A stretch of 64,000 nucleotides of DNA from Actinomycetes bacterium (GTDB lineage Bacteria; Actinomycetota; Actinomycetes; Actinomycetales; Microbacteriaceae), in assembly GCA_029779645.1 (NCBI GenBank), contig JAKPAC010000012.1, positions 124,001-188,000 of the forward strand, written 5' to 3'. The position numbers and the translations under genes were made by a program. Numbering within the stretch: the stretch's first letter is position 1; each line of letters begins with the position of its first letter. Positions 57,284-64,000 of this stretch are shown here, piece after piece. Under the pieces are notes generated by a model. That model was not told the origin of the DNA and ran no database searches. It saw only the letters and a program-made list of their open reading frames with translations.

Positions 57284-58957
57284 TCAGCCCAGCAGCGTCG
57301 CCCGCAGCGTGTCGAGCCCGACGCCGCCCAGATCGAGGGCCCGCTTGTGGAACGCCTTGATGTCGAAGGCGGCGCCCTCGCGGGCGCGCACCTCGTCGCG
57401 CACGTTCTCCCACAGCCGCTGGCCGACCTTGTAGCTGGGCGCCTGCCCCGGCCAGCCGAGGTAGCGGTTCACCTCGTAGCGCACGAACGCCTCCGGCATG
57501 TTGACGTTGCCCATCATGAACTCGAGCGCGGTGTCGGCATCCCAGATGCCCTCGCCGTCGAGGCGCGGCTTGCCCAGGTGCACGCCGATGTCGAGCACCA
57601 CGCGCGCCGCGCGCATGCGCTGGCCATCCAGCATCCCAAGCCGGTCCGCCGGGTCGTCCAGGTAGCCGAGCTGCTCCATCAGCCGCTCCGCATACAGCGC
57701 CCAGCCCTCGGCGTGCCCCGACGAGCCGGCCAGCAGACGCCGCCAGCTGTTCAGCTGCGCGCGGTTCGCCGTCGCCTGCCCGATCTGCAGGTGATGCCCG
57801 GGCACCCCCTCGTGGTAGACGGTGGTGAGCTCACGCCAGGTGTCGAACTCCGTCACGCCCTCAGGCACCGACCACCACATGCGGCCGGGGCGCGAGAAGT
57901 CCTCGCTCGGGCCCGTGTAGTAGATCCCGCCCTCCTGCGTCGGCGCGATGAGGCATTCGAGCGTGCGGATCTCTTCCGGAATGTCGAAATGGGTCGCGGC
58001 GAGGCCCGCGACCGCGCGGTCGCTCGTCTCCTGCATCCACCGCTGCAGCGCCTCGGTGCCATGGAGCTTGCGCGAGGGATCGTTCTCGAGAAACTCGATC
58101 GCCTCGAGCACGGATGCCCCGGGCTTGATCTCGTTGGCGATCGCCTCCTGCTCGGCGACCATGCGCGCAAGCTCCTCGATCCCCCACTCGTACGTCTCGT
58201 CGAGGTCGACGGTCGCGCCGAGGAAGCGACGCGACGCGAGCGCGTACATGTCGCGCCCCACGCCGTCACGCTCGCCGGCCACGGGCGCGAGCTCGCCGCG
58301 CAGGAACTGCGCGAGCCGGTCATACGCGCCTCGGGCGGCGTCTGCGTTGGCGCCCAGCTCTCGCCGCAGCGCGCCGGGCAGCTCGCCCTCGGCCGGGGAT
58401 GCCTCGGCGGCGAACGTCGCGAAGAAGCCGTCGTCATCGGTGTACCGGGCGATCTGCGTGATGACCTCCGTCACCTGCCGGCGCGCGGGCACGACGCCCG
58501 CGCGGATGCCCTCGCGCAGGGTCTCGACGTAGCCGTCGATCGCCTCGGGCAGCGCCCGCATGCGGCGCGCGATCGTCGTCCAGTCCTCTTCCGTGTCTTT
58601 CGGCATCAGATCGTAGACCGAGCGCAGCTGCTGCGCCGGCGACTCGATCACATTGAGGTCGCGCAGGTGCACCTTCGCGTCGTGCTGCTCGAGCATCAGG
58701 CCCAGCTCGGACGACAGGTCGGTCTTGGTCACCACGTCGACGTCGTCGACGGGCTCCAGGGCGGCCAGCGCGGCGACCGTGCGTCGCGCCGCCGCGGCGA
58801 GGGCGTCGTGGCCCGCCGGCGACTGGTCCGCATGGCGGTCGTTCGCCGCCGTGCGTCCGACGTAGGTGCCGATCTCAGGCATCTGCTCGACGAGGGTGTC
58901 GACCCACGCCTCCGCAACCTGATCGATCGCGGTCTGGGGACGCTGCGCACTTGTCAT
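57284..58957 (-). CDS. DUF885-family zinc peptidase-like protein
   Basis: 557 residues matching the DUF885 family. The zinc-binding motif is VYHEGVPGHHLQIG (HExxxxH-like) with a second ligand region HAEGWALYAERLM about 35 residues later, a layout resembling M32/M3-like gluzincins. The N-terminal 200 residues are helical. Actinobacterial members are called dipeptidyl or carboxypeptidase-like enzymes, without firm evidence. No signal peptide, so cytoplasmic. It has a leaderless-type start: TAGGCT (58969-58964), six bases, ATG 58957. Confidence 0.83.
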   Translation of the reverse strand: MTSAQRPQTAIDQVAEAWVDTLVEQMPEIGTYVGRTAANDRHADQSPAGHDALAAAARRTVAALAALEPVDDVDVVTKTDLSSELGLMLEQHDAKVHLRDLNVIESPAQQLRSVYDLMPKDTEEDWTTIARRMRALPEAIDGYVETLREGIRAGVVPARRQVTEVITQIARYTDDDGFFATFAAEASPAEGELPGALRRELGANADAARGAYDRLAQFLRGELAPVAGERDGVGRDMYALASRRFLGATVDLDETYEWGIEELARMVAEQEAIANEIKPGASVLEAIEFLENDPSRKLHGTEALQRWMQETSDRAVAGLAATHFDIPEEIRTLECLIAPTQEGGIYYTGPSEDFSRPGRMWWSVPEGVTEFDTWRELTTVYHEGVPGHHLQIGQATANRAQLNSWRRLLAGSSGHAEGWALYAERLMEQLGYLDDPADRLGMLDGQRMRAARVVLDIGVHLGKPRLDGEGIWDADTALEFMMGNVNMPEAFVRYEVNRYLGWPGQAPSYKVGQRLWENVRDEVRAREGAAFDIKAFHKRALDLGGVGLDTLRATLLG

Positions 58958-58963
58958 GCTCCG

Positions 58964-58969
58964 AGCCTA
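58964..58969 (-). promoter_or_regulatory. leaderless-type -10 box for the DUF885 gene
   Basis: TAGGCT, six bases, ATG 58957. Confidence 0.6.
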
Positions 58970-59025
58970 CGACCGCCGAGAACGCGCCGCCAATCGCCCG
59001 TGTCGGCCGGGTTCGTCGGGTCCCG

Positions 59026-61686
59026 CTAGTGCGCCGCCTCGTCCCAGTTCGCGCCGCGACCCAGCTGCACGTCGAGCGGCACCGAAAGCTGCGCCGCGCC
59101 GGCCATGCGCTCGCGGACGATCCGCTCAGCCGCATCCCACTCCCCCGCGGCGACCTCCACGACGAGCTCATCGTGGATCTGCATGAGCACCCGCGAGCGC
59201 AGCCCCTCTGCCCTGATGTCGGCGTCGATGCGGCACAGCGCGATCTTCATGATGTCGGCCGCGCTGCCCTGGATCGGAGCGTTGAGCGCCGCGCGCTCGG
59301 CGTTCTCACGCTGCACCCGGTTGGTGCTGTTGATGTCGGGGAACGGGCGACGGCGCCCGAAGATCGTCGTCGTGTAGCCGTCTTCCTTGGCCTGCATGAC
59401 CGAGCCGCGCAGGTAGTCGCGCACCGCCCCGAACCGCTCGAAGTATCCCGTCATCAGCGCCTTGGCCTCAGCCTGGTCGATGCGCAGCTGCTTCGCGAGG
59501 CCGAACGCGCTCAGTCCGTAGACGAGGCCGTACGACATCGCCTTCACCTTGGTGCGCATCGCCGGGGTGACGTCGCCCGTCGCCACGCCGAACACCTGCG
59601 CGCCGACATAGCGATGCAGGTCCTCGCCGGCGTTGAACGCCTCGATCAGCCCCGGGTCGCCCGACAGGTGCGCCATGATGCGCATCTCGATCTGCGAGTA
59701 GTCGGCGGTGAGCAGCGTCTCGTACCCCTTGCCCACGTGGAACGCGGCGCGGATGCGCCGGCTCTCCTCCGTGCGCACCGGGATGTTCTGCAGGTTCGGA
59801 TCGGTGCTCGAGATGCGCCCGGTCGTGCTGCCCGTCTGCACGTACGTCGTGTGGATGCGGCCGGTGGCATCGATGGCGGCATCCAGCGTCTCGATGATCT
59901 GACGCAGCTTTGTGGCCTCCCGATGCTGCAGCAGCAGGTCGAGGAAGGGATGCGGGTTCGTCTCCTGCAGCTTCACCAGCTCGGCGGCATCGGTCGAGTG
60001 CCCCGTCTTCGTCGCCCTCGTCTTGGGCATCTCGAGCTGCGTGAACAGCACCTCCTGGAGCTGCTTGGGCGAGCCGAGGTTCACCTCGCGCCCGATCACC
60101 TCGAACGCGCGCTGCTCCAGATCGCTCGCCCGGGCCCCCAGCTCGGCGGAGAAGGTCGAGAGCTGCTCGTGCGAGACCGCCACGCCGGCGAGCTCCATCC
60201 GCGCCAGCGCCATGAGCGTCGGCATCTCGATGTCGACGAGCACGCTCAGCGAGCCCTGGTCAAGGTCGTCGCGAAGCGCGTCGGCGACCCGCAGCGCGTA
60301 CCAGGCATGCAGCGCGGGGCTCGGGTCCTCGGTCTCGGGGATCAGCTGGTTCGGATCTCCCTGCGGCAGCGTCTCGCCGAGGAAGCGGTCCACCAGATCG
60401 GCGAGCGTCTTATCGGGCAGCGTCGGGGTGCGCACCCAGCCTGCGATGAGGGTGTCGAACGCGAGTCCGCCGAGCGCGACGCCCGCGCGGCTGAGCGCGC
60501 GAACCTGCGGCTTCGCGTCGTGGAAGATCTTCGGCGAGTCGGATGCCAGCCACGCCTCGAACGGGGCGACGTCGACGCTGCCGATCGTCCATGGCAGCTC
60601 CACGGCCTCGCTCGCGGTCGCCAGTCCGGCCGACACGATCCTGCCGCCGATCGTGCGCACCTCCACGGCGATGCCCAGCGGGCTCGAGGCCACGGCGCGC
60701 ACGAGCCAGGCCTCGAGCTCCTCGTCGAGCAGTCCCTGCACGCTCGGCGCGCTGACGGATGCAGCGCTCTCCGCACCCGCGACGCTGCCGGCGTCGATCC
60801 CCTCGAGGTCGAGCACGCGCTGCAGCATGGTCTTGAACTCGAGCCGCGCGAACACATCGCGCACGGCGCTGGCGTTCATCGGCTGCACCGCCAGGTCGGC
60901 CGGGCCGACGGGGAGCTCGACGTCGTTGACGAGGCGGTTCAGCCGGCGGTTGCGCTCGGCGTTCTCGCGGTGCTCGCGGAGGTTCGCGCCCACGACGCCC
61001 TTGATCTCGTCGGCCCGGGCGAGGATCTCCTCCAGCGAGCCGAACTGGTTGATCCACTTGACCGCGGTCTTCTCGCCGACCTTGGGGATCCCGGGCAGGT
61101 TGTCGCTCGTCTCGCCGACGAGCGCGGCGATCTCGGGGTACTGCTCCGGCCGCACGCCGTACTTCTCGAACACGGCCTCGGGGTCGTAGCGCTTGAGCTG
61201 CGAGACGCCCTGCACCGAGGGATACAGCAGCGTCACGTCGTCGTTGACGAGCTGAATCGTGTCGCGGTCGCCCGAGACGACGAGCACGTTGTAGCCCGCC
61301 GCGTCGCCCTGGGCCGCAAGGGTCGCGAGAATGTCGTCTGCCTCGAAGTCCTCCTTCTGCAGGGTGACGATGTTCATCGCCGCGAGCGCCTCCTGCAGGA
61401 GCGGGATCTGCCCCTTGAACTCGGCCGGCGTCTCGTTCCGGGTGCCCTTGTACTCGGGGTACTCGCGCGTGCGGAACGACTGGCGCGACATGTCGAACGC
61501 GACCGCCATGTGGCTCGGCTTCTCGGCCTTGATCAGGTTGATCAGCATCGCCAGGAAGCCGTGGATCGCGTTGGTGTGCTGGCCGTCGCGCGTGCGAAAG
61601 CTCTCCACCGGGAGCGCGAAGAAGGCGCGGTACGCGAGCGAATGCCCGTCGACGATCAGGAGAGTAGGCTTTTCGGAATCCGACAC
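59026..61686 (-). CDS. polA: DNA polymerase I
   Basis: An 886-residue repair polymerase. The N-terminal 5'-3' nuclease domain has VDGHSLAYRAFF, AFDMSRQSFR and the helix-hairpin segment GIPKVGEKTA. The polymerase domain has motif A TADYSQIEMRI, motif B RTKVKAMSYGLVYG and motif C QIHDELVVE, all intact. The middle 3'-5' exonuclease domain lacks the catalytic acidic residues (its first motif reads GIAVEVRT where DxE is needed), so proofreading is probably absent, as in other actinobacterial PolA. GTG 61686 is six bases after TAGGCT (61698-61693). Divergent from a thioesterase gene. Confidence 0.94.
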   Translation of the reverse strand: MSDSEKPTLLIVDGHSLAYRAFFALPVESFRTRDGQHTNAIHGFLAMLINLIKAEKPSHMAVAFDMSRQSFRTREYPEYKGTRNETPAEFKGQIPLLQEALAAMNIVTLQKEDFEADDILATLAAQGDAAGYNVLVVSGDRDTIQLVNDDVTLLYPSVQGVSQLKRYDPEAVFEKYGVRPEQYPEIAALVGETSDNLPGIPKVGEKTAVKWINQFGSLEEILARADEIKGVVGANLREHRENAERNRRLNRLVNDVELPVGPADLAVQPMNASAVRDVFARLEFKTMLQRVLDLEGIDAGSVAGAESAASVSAPSVQGLLDEELEAWLVRAVASSPLGIAVEVRTIGGRIVSAGLATASEAVELPWTIGSVDVAPFEAWLASDSPKIFHDAKPQVRALSRAGVALGGLAFDTLIAGWVRTPTLPDKTLADLVDRFLGETLPQGDPNQLIPETEDPSPALHAWYALRVADALRDDLDQGSLSVLVDIEMPTLMALARMELAGVAVSHEQLSTFSAELGARASDLEQRAFEVIGREVNLGSPKQLQEVLFTQLEMPKTRATKTGHSTDAAELVKLQETNPHPFLDLLLQHREATKLRQIIETLDAAIDATGRIHTTYVQTGSTTGRISSTDPNLQNIPVRTEESRRIRAAFHVGKGYETLLTADYSQIEMRIMAHLSGDPGLIEAFNAGEDLHRYVGAQVFGVATGDVTPAMRTKVKAMSYGLVYGLSAFGLAKQLRIDQAEAKALMTGYFERFGAVRDYLRGSVMQAKEDGYTTTIFGRRRPFPDINSTNRVQRENAERAALNAPIQGSAADIMKIALCRIDADIRAEGLRSRVLMQIHDELVVEVAAGEWDAAERIVRERMAGAAQLSVPLDVQLGRGANWDEAAH

Positions 61687-61692
61687 CCCTCA

Positions 61693-61698
61693 AGCCTA
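61693..61698 (-). promoter_or_regulatory. leaderless-type -10 box for polA
   Basis: TAGGCT, six bases, GTG 61686. Confidence 0.6.
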
Positions 61699-61734
61699 CC
61701 GGCGGCCCGCGCTCGCCTCGAAGGAGAAATCCCA

Positions 61735-62178
61735 ATGTCGACCGACACCTCCGCGACCCCGACCCCCGTCGAGACGCCTCCCGCGACGAAGCGCTCACAC
61801 GGTGGCGACCTCGGCGCGCGCATGGGTCTTGAGGTCATCGAGCTGACCGCCGAGCGCGCGGTCGCGACCATGCCGGTCGCCGGCAACACGCAGCCGATGG
61901 GCATCATGCACGGCGGCGCATATGTCGTGCTCGGCGAGTCGCTCGGCTCGATGAGCGCCAGCCTGCACGCCGGTCCCGGCCGCTACGCGGTCGGCGTCGA
62001 CATCAACGCCACGCACACGGGCTCTGCACGCTCCGGCATCGTGACCGGCGTCTGCACACCCGTGCACCTCGGCCGCACGCTCACCGTGCACGAGATCGTC
62101 GTCACCGACGAGAGCGGGCGCCGCTGCTCGACCATCCGCATCACCAACATGCTCCTCGACCGCCCGAAGCAGGCCTAG
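61735..62178 (+). CDS. PaaI-family hot-dog thioesterase
   Basis: A 147-residue single hot-dog acyl-CoA thioesterase. The active-site region MGIMHGGAYVVLGESLGSM has the family HGG and the catalytic acidic residue (Glu) in the following helix; VGVDINATHTGSARSG is the central strand. Related proteins cleave phenylacetyl-CoA-type or 1,4-dihydroxy-2-naphthoyl-CoA thioesters; the latter would serve menaquinone synthesis, but no men genes lie nearby. A clear AAGGAG site precedes ATG 61735, so unlike polA opposite it, this gene is leadered. A very strong terminator follows. Confidence 0.87.
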   Translation: MSTDTSATPTPVETPPATKRSHGGDLGARMGLEVIELTAERAVATMPVAGNTQPMGIMHGGAYVVLGESLGSMSASLHAGPGRYAVGVDINATHTGSARSGIVTGVCTPVHLGRTLTVHEIVVTDESGRRCSTIRITNMLLDRPKQA

Positions 62179-62194
62179 CCCACACGCAGCTGCA

Positions 62195-62230
62195 ACGAGA
62201 AACGGCCCGCAATTGCGGGCCGTTTCTCGT
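62195..62230. terminator. 36-base perfect palindromic terminator
   Basis: ACGAGAAACGGCCCGC (62195-62210), AATT, and the exact complement (62215-62230). It lies between convergent genes and should act in both directions. Confidence 0.88.
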
Positions 62231-62254
62231 GCATCCTGCTCGTCGGTGAGCGGA

Positions 62255-62872
62255 CTAGTCCTTCTTGGGCGCGAGCTGCTCGATGATCGCCTTCGCGACA
62301 TCCTGCATGGTCAGACGGCGATCCATCGACGCCTTCTGAATCCAGCGGAAGGCCTCGGGCTCGGTCAGGCCCATCTTCTCGTTCAGCAGGCCCTTCGCCC
62401 GATCGACGAGCTTGCGGGTCTCGAACCGCTCGACGAGGTCGCCGACCTCCGCCTCGAGCGTGATGATCTGCTGGTAGCGGCTGAGCGCGATCTCGATCGC
62501 GGGGAGCAGGTCGTTGGGCGTGAACGGCTTGACCACGTACGCGAGGGCGCCGGCCTCGCTCGCGCGCTCGACCAGCTCCTTCTGACTGAACGCGGTCAGC
62601 AGCACGACGGGCGCGATGTGCGCCTTGTTGATGCGCTCGGCGGCGCTGATGCCATCCAGCTGCGGCATCTTCACGTCCATGATCACGAGATCGGGGCGAA
62701 GCTCCGTGGCGAGGGCCACAGCGGTCTCGCCGTCACCAGCCTCGCCGACAACCTCGAAGCCGTTGTCACGGAGGATCTCGACGATGTCGAGACGGATCAG
62801 CGATTCGTCTTCTGCAACGACGACGCGGCGAGGGGTGGCCGCCGCGGGCGGGATGGTTTCTGGCTCAGTCAC
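62255..62872 (-). CDS. ANTAR-domain response regulator (PdtaR/Rv1626-like)
   Basis: 205 residues. A receiver domain (about 15-130) has the acidic pair in VAEDES, the phosphorylated aspartate in IMDVKMPQLDG, and the conserved Thr and Lys in LLTAF and VVKPF. A coiled-coil linker leads to the C-terminal ANTAR RNA-binding domain (VDRAKGLLNEKMGLTEPEAFRWIQKASMD), which binds paired hairpins to block terminators. It is usually paired with the histidine kinase PdtaS, not in this window. TAAGAT six bases before GTG 62872 favours that start over ATG 62875. Confidence 0.9.
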   Translation of the reverse strand: MTEPETIPPAAATPRRVVVAEDESLIRLDIVEILRDNGFEVVGEAGDGETAVALATELRPDLVIMDVKMPQLDGISAAERINKAHIAPVVLLTAFSQKELVERASEAGALAYVVKPFTPNDLLPAIEIALSRYQQIITLEAEVGDLVERFETRKLVDRAKGLLNEKMGLTEPEAFRWIQKASMDRRLTMQDVAKAIIEQLAPKKD

Positions 62873-62878
62873 CATTGC

Positions 62879-62884
62879 ATCTTA
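62879..62884 (-). promoter_or_regulatory. leaderless-type -10 box for the ANTAR regulator
   Basis: TAAGAT, six bases, GTG 62872. On the other strand TACGAT (62883-62888) overlaps it and could be the -10 box of tRNA-Leu(CAA), so the two promoters may interfere. Confidence 0.5.
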
Positions 62885-62908
62885 CGATATGGTCAATCAG
62901 GTACGTAC

Positions 62909-62991
62909 GCCGGTGTGGCGGAATGGTAGACGCGGGGCACTCAAAATGCTTTGCTCGCAAGGGCGTGCGGGTTCGAGTCCCGCCACCGGTA
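62909..62991 (+). tRNA. tRNA-Leu (anticodon CAA)
   Basis: An 83-base class II tRNA. The acceptor stem pairs GCCGGTG with CACCGGT (first pair G-U), discriminator A; CCA not encoded. The anticodon loop CTCAAAA gives CAA, reading UUG codons. The long variable arm and the T-arm GCGGGTTCGAGTCCCGC are intact. UUG is rare in this GC-rich genome, so this tRNA should have low demand. Confidence 0.95.
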
Positions 62992-62992
62992 C

Positions 62993-63026
62993 GTGAAAAA
63001 GGCCGTCCTCCCGGACGGCCTTTCAC
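62993..63026 (+). terminator. terminator after tRNA-Leu(CAA)
   Basis: GGCCGTCC (63001-63008) pairs with GGACGGCC (63013-63020). An outer GTGAAA/TTTCAC pairing extends the stem with a two-base AA bulge. Located between the tRNA and the convergent pyk gene. Confidence 0.75.
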
Positions 63027-63058
63027 GTTCGACGCGGGCTTTCCCGCTCCCGACTCGG

Positions 63059-64000
63059 CTACGTGCGCGCGGCCGTATACGCCGGCGCGGCGCCGTGCAC
63101 GGCATCCCCCACCTTGTGCACGCGGATGTCGTTCGTCGAGCCGATGATCCCGGGAGGCGAACCCGAGATCACCACGACCTTGTCGCCCACCTGCGCCTTG
63201 CCCGACGCGAGCAGATTCTGGTCGATCTGCAGGTACATCAGGTCGGTGTGCTCGACTCGCTCGACGAGGGTCGTCTGCACGCCCCAGGTGAGCGAGAGCC
63301 GCCGACGGATGCCCGGCTCCGGGGTGAAGGCGAGCATCGGGATCTTCGAGCGCAGCCGCGACATCCTGCGCGCCGAGTCTCCCGACTCGGTGAAGATGCA
63401 CAGGTACTTGGCGCGCACGAAGTCGGCCACCTCGACCGCGGCCATGGTGATCGCCCCGCCCTGCGTGCGCGGCGTCATGTTCAGCGGCGCGATGCGCTCG
63501 AGCCCGTGCTCCTCCGTCGAGTCCACGATACGCGCCATGGTCTCGACCACCTGCACCGGGTAGCTGCCCACGCTCGTCTCGCCGCTGAGCATGACCGCGT
63601 CGGCGCCGTCGAGCACCGCGTTCGCGACGTCGCTCGTCTCGGCGCGCGTGGGCACCGGGTTGTCGATCATCGACTCGAGCATCTGGGTGGCGACGATGAC
63701 GGGCTTCGCCATGCGGCGCGCGAACTCGACGGCCTGCTTCTGCACGATCGGCACGGCCTCCAGGGGCAGCTCGACGCCCAGGTCGCCGCGGGCGACCATG
63801 ATGCCGTCGAACGCGTCGACGATCTCCTCGAGGTGCTCGACCGCCTGCGGCTTCTCGATCTTCGCGATGACCGGGATGCGGCGACCCTCCTCGTCCATGA
63901 TGAAGTGCACCCGCTGCACGTCCTGCGCGTCACGCACGAACGAGAGCGCGATCAGGTCGGCGCCGATGCGCAGCGCCCAGCGCAGGTCGTCTTCGTCCTT
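63059..64000 (-). CDS. pyk: pyruvate kinase, C-terminal part
   Basis: The last 313 codons of pyruvate kinase, which makes ATP and pyruvate from phosphoenolpyruvate in glycolysis; the start lies beyond base 64000. The signature IAKIEKPQAVEHL (catalytic Lys and Glu), the metal and substrate residues in MVARGDLGVELP, and MLSGETSVGSYP are all present. The C-terminal domain ends with VHKVGDAVHGAAP and AYTAART. The frame is intact to the window edge. Neighbours give no sign of an operon. Confidence 0.94.
   Translation of the reverse strand, partial: KDEDDLRWALRIGADLIALSFVRDAQDVQRVHFIMDEEGRRIPVIAKIEKPQAVEHLEEIVDAFDGIMVARGDLGVELPLEAVPIVQKQAVEFARRMAKPVIVATQMLESMIDNPVPTRAETSDVANAVLDGADAVMLSGETSVGSYPVQVVETMARIVDSTEEHGLERIAPLNMTPRTQGGAITMAAVEVADFVRAKYLCIFTESGDSARRMSRLRSKIPMLAFTPEPGIRRRLSLTWGVQTTLVERVEHTDLMYLQIDQNLLASGKAQVGDKVVVISGSPPGIIGSTNDIRVHKVGDAVHGAAPAYTAART

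Noticed and set aside
58951..62178. Very long open frame antisense to polA, continuing into the thioesterase gene
   Set aside because: It is an artefact of GC-rich codons on the opposite strand. Only its final 147 codons (the thioesterase) show family motifs; the rest is Arg/His/Leu-rich noise.
1..64000. CRISPR array, prophage, insertion sequence or integrative element
   Set aside because: No regularly spaced direct repeats with unique spacers, no transposase or integrase motifs, and neither tRNA gene is flanked by a repeat or integrase.

Overview
The window is a gene-dense, GC-rich (about 70% by eye) chromosomal segment of an actinobacterium, most likely a member of the Microbacteriaceae. 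Supporting signs are the gene order helY-tatC-tatA-pafC-pafB, the actinobacterial RNA polymerase-binding protein RbpA, a PAC2 protein, a zinc-free (type B) ribosomal protein L31, and many genes whose start codon lies six or seven bases after a TANNNT -10 box (leaderless-type promoters). I see no integrase, transposase, phage gene, plasmid function or CRISPR array. The genus cannot be settled from this window.

Layout. 1-5.6 kb: housekeeping genes (SURF1 fragment, DUF3099, fabG, serB, an ABC ATPase, rpmE2, a DEDDh exonuclease, an alpha/beta hydrolase). 5.6-9.7 kb: an Lrp/AsnC regulator divergent from a three-gene 2-oxoacid dehydrogenase operon (E1 alpha, E1 beta, E2), best read as branched-chain 2-oxoacid dehydrogenase. 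10-13.5 kb: a DEAD-box helicase and a Tat-exported phosphoesterase. 13.5-20.6 kb: a TetR regulator divergent from five tightly coupled genes for leucine/isovalerate breakdown (methylcrotonyl-CoA carboxylase beta and alpha, acyl-CoA dehydrogenase, MaoC-type hydratase, CitE-type lyase). A SIRT4-like sirtuin gene converges on the lyase gene. 21.4-29.4 kb: a TrmH methyltransferase, a decayed SpoIIE-type phosphatase, an SGNH hydrolase, a helicase with a match to the DNA-damage (PafBC) promoter, a ferritin-like/VIT iron transporter, tRNA-Leu(GAG), an M20 peptidase and UppP. 29.4-40.8 kb: PAC2, a HAD hydrolase, trmI, an FKBP lipoprotein, pafB, pafC, tatA, tatC, helY, lnt and rbpA; this is the usual setting of the Pup-proteasome genes, but those genes are missing. 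40.9-48.6 kb: a glycerophosphodiesterase, an SPFH/NfeD pair, an atypical SDR, an S9 peptidase and membrane proteins of unknown role. 48.6-58.9 kb: mostly single genes (MBL hydrolase, epimerase, DUF2332, GNAT, DHFR-like reductase, second SGNH hydrolase, LLM flavin enzyme, phosphoribosyltransferase, PPK2, DUF885 peptidase). 59-64 kb: polA, a hot-dog thioesterase, an ANTAR response regulator, tRNA-Leu(CAA) and the C-terminal part of pyruvate kinase.

How the genes work together. The clearest metabolic theme is branched-chain amino-acid catabolism. The Bkd complex would make isovaleryl-CoA. The liu-type operon would then carry it through methylcrotonyl-CoA, methylglutaconyl-CoA and HMG-CoA to acetyl-CoA and acetoacetate. 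The E2 subunit of the Bkd complex has no recognisable subunit-binding domain, and a sirtuin of the class that in animals removes leucine-derived acyl marks sits next to the pathway. A second theme is DNA damage: PafB/PafC are encoded here, and one helicase gene in the window carries a close match to the promoter they control.
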